A stretch of DNA of 18,547 bases from assembly GCA_964580655.1 (NCBI GenBank), contig CAZOMR010000031.1, forward strand, positions 1-18,547, given 5' to 3'. Source of the DNA: CAZOMR01 sp964580655. Lineage in GTDB: Bacteria; RBG-13-61-14; CAZOMR01. The position numbers and the translations under genes are program-made. Positions 15,234-18,547 of this stretch are shown piece after piece. Position 1 is the first letter of the stretch, and every line of letters begins with the position of its first letter. Below the pieces are notes generated by a model. The model made no database searches. It was given only the letters and a program-made list of their open reading frames with translations, and was not told where the DNA came from.

Positions 15234-15814
15234 GCTTTTTTAATAAGCTGAAATTCATCAAGAGGCTGATGGACGACCCTGACCTGGACGCGCTTTACCG
15301 GGACCTCAAGGAGGGACGCTTGCGGCCAGGTGCTGATGAGGTGGAACGCGCGGCGCGCAAATGTGAGGAGTTCTTCTACTTCCATTCATGGGAGTACGGA
15401 GTTACCCAGGGAATGAAGGTAGGCAAGAACCCGAAGATCGAGCCGGGCGTGGTATTCACCGGATTTGACAAGATTACGATCGGGGATGAATTCATCGCAG
15501 GAAGCTTCTCAACCATCCGGGCCGTGGACGCGCCGATCCGGATCGGAAACAAGGTTCTACTGGGCCCGATGACCGCAGTGATAGGCGCGAACCACGGCTA
15601 CGATGATCTCAGGGTGCCCATCCAGGATCAGCCGCAAATAAGCGGGCCTGTGGTTATCGCGGACAATGTCTGGATCGGCACAGGAGCCATGATAATGCCC
15701 GGCCTGGTAGTGGGAGAGGGAGCGGTAGTAGCCGCGGGAGCTATGGTAACAAATTCAGTGCCGCCCCGGACAGTGGTGGCCGGATGCCCCGCAGAGATAA
15801 TAAAAGAGAGATGA
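15230..15814 (+). CDS. Left-handed beta-helix (hexapeptide) O-acyltransferase
   Basis: A 194-residue acyltransferase of the maltose/galactoside acetyltransferase-like (LbH_MAT, WbbJ-like) group, probably O-acetylating a sugar in the glycan or its precursor with acetyl-CoA. A helical N-terminus (1-55) precedes imperfect hexapeptide repeats seen as VGKNPKIEPGVVF, ITIGDEFIAG, IRIGNKVLLG, VVIADNVWIGTGAMIMPG and VVGEGAVVAAGAMV (about 64-173). The presumed catalytic His is H122 in GANHGYDD. The C-terminal VPPRTVVAGCPAEIIKER is the family ending. It overlaps rSAM C by four bases (ATGA) and the methyltransferase gene by four bases. The length is normal for the family. The acceptor is unknown. Confidence 0.93.
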   Translation: MSFFNKLKFIKRLMDDPDLDALYRDLKEGRLRPGADEVERAARKCEEFFYFHSWEYGVTQGMKVGKNPKIEPGVVFTGFDKITIGDEFIAGSFSTIRAVDAPIRIGNKVLLGPMTAVIGANHGYDDLRVPIQDQPQISGPVVIADNVWIGTGAMIMPGLVVGEGAVVAAGAMVTNSVPPRTVVAGCPAEIIKER

Positions 15815-16812
15815 AGGATACAAGCCCTGGTCTAAACACGGACCTGCTTGATCTGCCGTTTGATCAGTATCAGCGCTATCGGCTTCTTGCCGATCTGATC
15901 CAAATCATCGGGGAAGAGAGTCAGCCCAGGATTCTCGAAGTGGGCGGCGCACCGGTCAAAATTACCCGGTTCCTTCCAGGATACGAGATCACCGTCGCAG
16001 ACCAGATCCAGGATCATCATCCAGGTTATGTGCGCGCGGACGCGATCAACCTGCCGTTTGCGGATAATTCCTTTGAACTAGTCGCAAGCCTGGACACCCT
16101 GGAGCATATCCATCCTGACCTGCGCGAAGGCTTTGTTGCGGAACTGGCTCGCATCTCCAGTAAACTCATTATACTTGCCGCGCCCTTTCATAGTAATAAA
16201 TCAAGGCAGGCCGAGCAGATCATCTTTGAATTCATCAAGGCGCATCTCGGATATGAGCACCAGTACTTCAAGGAACACCTCGCACACGACAAGCCCGATA
16301 TGGTGGAAACCGAATTGTATTTCATCGCACAAAATTACCACACCCTGATCCTTCCCAACGGCCGGCTCGACCGCTGGATTTTGATGATGTTCGTATACTA
16401 TTACCTTGAAGGAGATGATGCATACCGCGAACTCAACCGGAATCTGAGCGCCTTTTACAACCAGCATTATTACACATCGGACAACGCGGAGCCGGCATAC
16501 AGGCATTTCCTGGTTGCATCGCAAGATGGCTTCGGTGAGAGAGCGGAAAAAATTCTTGCTTTGGCCAATGCAGAGCCCGGCACTGTCCCGGATTTCGAAG
16601 CAGTGCAAAGCCTGATAGAACTCGCACGCCTGAAGCAGGACAAAAGCCTGCGACAAAGGATCGAGCAACTTGAGGATATTCTTCGCACAAGGGACGAGGA
16701 AGTCCAGGGTCTGCGAGAGCATGTGAAAAGCCTGGAAGATTTTGTCAGCCGGGCGAGGGCCACCCCATTTTATAAAATCTACACCCGGTTTTTCAAAAAC
16801 AGAAAAGCCTGA
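15811..16812 (+). CDS. Class I SAM methyltransferase with C-terminal coiled coil
   Basis: A 333-residue protein. Residues about 35-180 show a Rossmann-type methyltransferase: motif I ILEVGGAPVK (41-50, a degenerate glycine motif), acidic VADQ (62-65), DAINLPFADNSFELV (77-91) and DTLEHI (95-100). No catalytic residue can be assigned, but the Methyltransf_11-like pattern is clear. Residues about 268-314 form a charged heptad-like helix (LRQRIEQLEDIL, EEVQGLREHVKSLEDFV), followed by TPFYKIYTRFFKNRK, a basic tail often seen after coiled coils in surface-glycan enzymes. The start at 15811 is favoured over an open frame from 15784 because it gives the ATGA overlap with the acyltransferase. A methyltransferase plus coiled coil beside a Wzt with a C-terminal domain recalls chain-terminating WbdD, although no kinase domain is present. 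Confidence 0.85.
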   Translation: MKDTSPGLNTDLLDLPFDQYQRYRLLADLIQIIGEESQPRILEVGGAPVKITRFLPGYEITVADQIQDHHPGYVRADAINLPFADNSFELVASLDTLEHIHPDLREGFVAELARISSKLIILAAPFHSNKSRQAEQIIFEFIKAHLGYEHQYFKEHLAHDKPDMVETELYFIAQNYHTLILPNGRLDRWILMMFVYYYLEGDDAYRELNRNLSAFYNQHYYTSDNAEPAYRHFLVASQDGFGERAEKILALANAEPGTVPDFEAVQSLIELARLKQDKSLRQRIEQLEDILRTRDEEVQGLREHVKSLEDFVSRARATPFYKIYTRFFKNRKA

Positions 16813-16819
16813 GCCTGCC

Positions 16820-18202
16820 ATGAAAATTCTCCAGGTTGTCCATTACTTCCTTCCACGGCATCAGGCCGGAACAGAGATTTACACCCTTGAGCTTGCACAG
16901 GCCCTTGCGCAGGAAAACACTGTCCAGATTTTCACAAGCGAGGACCTCGTTCCGAAAAAGGCGCGCTTCGAGATCAAGGATGACATCTACGATGGCCTGA
17001 AGGTGCGCAGGCTTGCTCATCCCGGACCTCGGGACTTTCACTCAAGCTATGATGACCCGGAATTCAATTATGTCTTCGGTGATATGCTCGATGAGTATCA
17101 GCCGGATGTAGTTCACTTCCAGCATCTGTATCGGCTCTCGATCGGATTTATCCAGGAGGCTACGCGCCGCCACATTCCCGCTATTCTCACTCTCCCGGAT
17201 TACTGGTTCCTCTGTCCGCCTATCATCATGCTGAGACCCGGCTTCGAGATTTGTCCCGGACCCGAGCGCGGCGAGCGATGTGTTTCATGCCCCAATGCGA
17301 TCGGAAAATTTTACGCCGGGGATGTTCCCTCCTTTATGATCGGCATTGAAAATCTAGGCAATAGGATCAAGGCCGCAGGACACGCCTTCAAGCGTAACCT
17401 TCCACCATCCTGGGTGAGCATATTGAGAAGACTTACCGGGCAGGGCAAGACCGAGGCGGAGCGCAGGGGCCTTCTCACCACGCGCTTCGAGGCAATGCGA
17501 ACCGCGCTTGACAAGCTGGACTTGATCATCGCTCCTTCACAGTTCCTGCGGCAAAAGATGATCCAGGGAGGATTGGCAAGACCGGACAGGATAATACATT
17601 CCGACTATGGCTTCTCGTCCCTGCCGAGCCTGCCATTGCCCAAAAAGGAGAAGGGTGTTTTCCGGTTCGGGTTCATCGGAACCATGGTCGAGCACAAGGG
17701 ACTGCATGTGGCGATCCAGGCCATGAACAGGCTGGTGGATGTGCACGCGGAACTGGTTATCCACGGTGATGAAAAGATATTTCCAGGCTATGTGCGAGGT
17801 CTCCGGCGTGTTGCGAAAAATCCCGGAATCCGCTTCGCAGGCCGGTTCGAGCATAACAGGATAGGCGAGATACTCTCAGGACTCGACGCACTCCTGGTGC
17901 CTTCGCTCTGGTATGAGAACTCCCCTTTGACCATCCACGAGGCGTTCCTCGCAGGCATCCCTGTAATCACCTCGAACCTGGGCGGAATGGCCGAGCTTGT
18001 CCGGAACCGCGTCAACGGAATCCTCTTCCAAGCAGGCGATCCGGAAGACCTGGCCCGCGCTATGAAGCAAATGATCTCCGAACCAGGCTTGACCGAAAAA
18101 CTTAAAGCAGGAATACCCAAGGTCAAGACCATGGATGAAAATGTAAAGGAACTCACGGAAATCTACAAGCGACTCAGCACAGGGAGTGTGCGACATGATT
18201 GA
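16820..18202 (+). CDS. GT4 family glycosyltransferase (GT-B fold)
   Basis: Retaining-type GT-B glycosyltransferase of 460 residues. The N-terminal domain begins MKILQVVHYFLPRHQAGTEI, a glycine-containing loop typical of GT4, with PDVVHFQHLYRLS (95-107). The C-terminal nucleotide-sugar domain has FGFIGTMVEHKGLHVAIQAM (283-302), then LVPSLWYENSPLTIHEAFLAG (359-379) with the E366/E374 E-x7-E motif and NGILFQAGDPEDLA (399-412). A small cysteine group (C145, C154, C157 in ICPGPERGERCVSC) interrupts the N-terminal domain and may bind a metal. The open frame extends back to 16742, but the ATG at 16820, seven bases after the previous stop, gives the canonical N-terminus. It is the last gene before a long non-coding stretch, so probably the last of the operon. 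Donor and acceptor are unknown. Confidence 0.93.
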   Translation: MKILQVVHYFLPRHQAGTEIYTLELAQALAQENTVQIFTSEDLVPKKARFEIKDDIYDGLKVRRLAHPGPRDFHSSYDDPEFNYVFGDMLDEYQPDVVHFQHLYRLSIGFIQEATRRHIPAILTLPDYWFLCPPIIMLRPGFEICPGPERGERCVSCPNAIGKFYAGDVPSFMIGIENLGNRIKAAGHAFKRNLPPSWVSILRRLTGQGKTEAERRGLLTTRFEAMRTALDKLDLIIAPSQFLRQKMIQGGLARPDRIIHSDYGFSSLPSLPLPKKEKGVFRFGFIGTMVEHKGLHVAIQAMNRLVDVHAELVIHGDEKIFPGYVRGLRRVAKNPGIRFAGRFEHNRIGEILSGLDALLVPSLWYENSPLTIHEAFLAGIPVITSNLGGMAELVRNRVNGILFQAGDPEDLARAMKQMISEPGLTEKLKAGIPKVKTMDENVKELTEIYKRLSTGSVRHD

Positions 18203-18220
18203 TGATGCCTGTCAAAGGGC

Positions 18221-18274
18221 GTAGGGGCCTGGCTTTGCCGCGCCTAAATCGGGAAGGGCAAGCCCTGCCTCTAC
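18221..18274. repeat. Imperfect GC-rich inverted repeat
   Basis: The outer arms GTAGGGGC (18221-18228) and GCCTCTAC (18267-18274) pair over eight positions with one G-T wobble. Inner GGCTT/AAGCC pairing and further G-C pairs extend the stem, around an AT-containing loop. The GTAGGGGC/GGGCTTGCCC style resembles dispersed intergenic repeats that I recall from some Deltaproteobacteria and uncultured phyla. A single copy here cannot prove that it is repeated in the genome. Confidence 0.5.
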
Positions 18275-18311
18275 ATTGGCTGTGCCTTTTGTCTTATTGC
18301 CCCCCTCCCGT

Positions 18312-18326
18312 CCCCCCAAATGGGGG
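18312..18326. repeat. C-run/G-run hairpin
   Basis: A run of six C (18312-18317), AAAT, then five G (18322-18326) forms a short perfect hairpin. It is followed immediately by a second small hairpin, GATGT/ACATC with a four-base loop (18326-18339). Both belong to the repeat-like intergenic stretch. Confidence 0.5.
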
Positions 18327-18364
18327 ATGTGACAACATCGGTTCAGGGGCATGACCCAAAGAGT

Positions 18365-18432
18365 AAGGGGTCTCCACCAGGCCTGTCTGCGTGCACCGCA
18401 CAGGCAGAGCATAACCCCCTGTGCCCCTTTTT
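18365..18432 (+). terminator. Possible rho-independent terminator (branched stem plus T-run)
   Basis: AAGGGG (18365-18370) can pair with CCCCTT (18424-18429), enclosing an internal hairpin GCCTGT...ACAGGC (18381-18405) with an additional GCG/CGC pairing, and the structure ends in a T-run (18428-18432). It would stop the glycan operon about 230 bases after its last gene. The large branched stem is atypical, so it could equally be part of a dispersed repeat. Confidence 0.3.
18381..18405. repeat. GCCTGT/ACAGGC stem-loop
   Basis: A six-base perfect stem (18381-18386 with 18400-18405) with a secondary GCG/CGC pairing inside, centred on TGCA. It is a clear inverted repeat in non-coding DNA and may be a repeat unit or part of the terminator candidate. 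Confidence 0.5.
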
Positions 18433-18532
18433 AACCCAGATTGTCGTTTTTCCTTGGGAGGCCTGCGACATAAAATGGGGTATTGGAGATGATTTATTAC
18501 AAATTATTATTCATCTCTTTTCTGAGTCCTCT

Positions 18533-18544
18533 CACAAATTTGTG
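18533..18544. repeat. 12-bp perfect palindrome near the window edge
   Basis: CACAAATTTGTG reads identically on both strands. It lies in AT-rich DNA beyond the operon and could be an operator for a gene outside the window or simply chance. Nothing else identifies it. Confidence 0.35.
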
Positions 18545-18547
18545 GGT

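Larger units (their letters stand above)
18203..18547. other. Non-coding, hairpin-rich intergenic stretch
   Basis: No supported gene lies in these 345 bases. A minus-strand frame at 18212-18412 is compositionally biased and crosses the inverted repeats, so I do not accept it. The stretch contains a run of inverted repeats (18221-18274, 18312-18326, 18326-18339, 18353-18372, 18381-18405), a possible terminator ending near 18432, then AT-rich sequence with a perfect palindrome at 18533-18544. No promoter of convincing quality is visible. Confidence 0.7.

Noticed and set aside
15784..15810. Earlier start of the methyltransferase gene
   Set aside because: It lies inside the conserved end of the acyltransferase, whereas the ATG at 15811 gives the ATGA junction seen throughout the operon.
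16742..16819. Earlier start of the GT4 gene
   Set aside because: The added residues are an out-of-frame reading of the methyltransferase tail; the family N-terminus begins at the ATG at 16820.
16201..16821. Minus-strand open frame of 206 aa opposite the methyltransferase gene
   Set aside because: It is a shadow of a real gene with no ribosome site or recognisable motif.
18212..18412. Minus-strand 66-aa frame in the right-hand intergenic stretch
   Set aside because: It runs through several inverted repeats, has no ribosome site, and the composition reflects the GC-rich hairpins.
1..18547. CRISPR array, tRNA, rRNA, insertion sequence or prophage
   Set aside because: No regularly spaced repeats, no cloverleaf-like sequence and no transposase or integrase motif is seen in any frame.

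Overview
The window looks like chromosomal DNA of a Gram-negative, probably anaerobic bacterium, moderately GC-rich. The basis is a PilT-type pilus ATPase, a Wzm/Wzt polysaccharide exporter, and a very high density of oxygen-sensitive radical SAM (rSAM) enzymes. A Desulfobacterota-like or related uncultured lineage is my best guess, from gene content only; no marker gene is present.

Left arm (79-1698, minus strand): a two-gene unit encodes a stand-alone cyclic-nucleotide-binding-like protein and a PilT/PilU retraction ATPase. It is read from a near-consensus sigma70 promoter (TTGACA, 17 bp, TATATT) at 1763-1735. That promoter fixes the start of the first gene at 1698, because the longer reading frame would begin upstream of the promoter.

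Main block (1888-18202, plus strand): fourteen genes run in one direction with overlaps or gaps of at most 36 bases, so they are almost certainly one operon. In order: Wzm permease; Wzt ATPase with a C-terminal carbohydrate-recognition-type domain; SPASM rSAM 1; GT2 glycosyltransferase with an extra C-terminal domain; a 64-aa cysteine-rich protein; B12-type rSAM A; SPASM-type rSAMs 2, 3 and 4; B12-type rSAMs B and C (tandem paralogues); a left-handed beta-helix acyltransferase; a SAM methyltransferase with a C-terminal coiled coil; and a GT4 glycosyltransferase. The frame is that of an ABC-exporter-dependent surface glycan (O-antigen-like) locus. Two glycosyltransferases and decorating enzymes would build the glycan, and Wzm/Wzt would export it. 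The cluster is unusual in carrying seven rSAM enzymes (four with SPASM-like C-terminal cysteines, three with an N-terminal cobalamin-binding-type domain) in place of the usual sugar-nucleotide genes.

The strongest structural signal beyond gene calls is a homologous C-terminal domain of about 105-120 residues, predicted beta-rich, shared by the GT2 and all three B12-type rSAMs. Two unrelated catalytic scaffolds thus carry the same accessory module, which suggests a common substrate or docking partner. I infer, without proof, that the rSAM enzymes remodel the glycan (for example C-methylation, deoxygenation or dehydrogenation), and that the methyltransferase plus the Wzt C-terminal domain may form a cap-and-recognise export system of the WbdD/Wzt kind.

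Right end (18203-18547): no gene is supported. The stretch holds several GC-rich inverted repeats, a possible terminator and a 12-bp perfect palindrome, and looks like intergenic repeat DNA.
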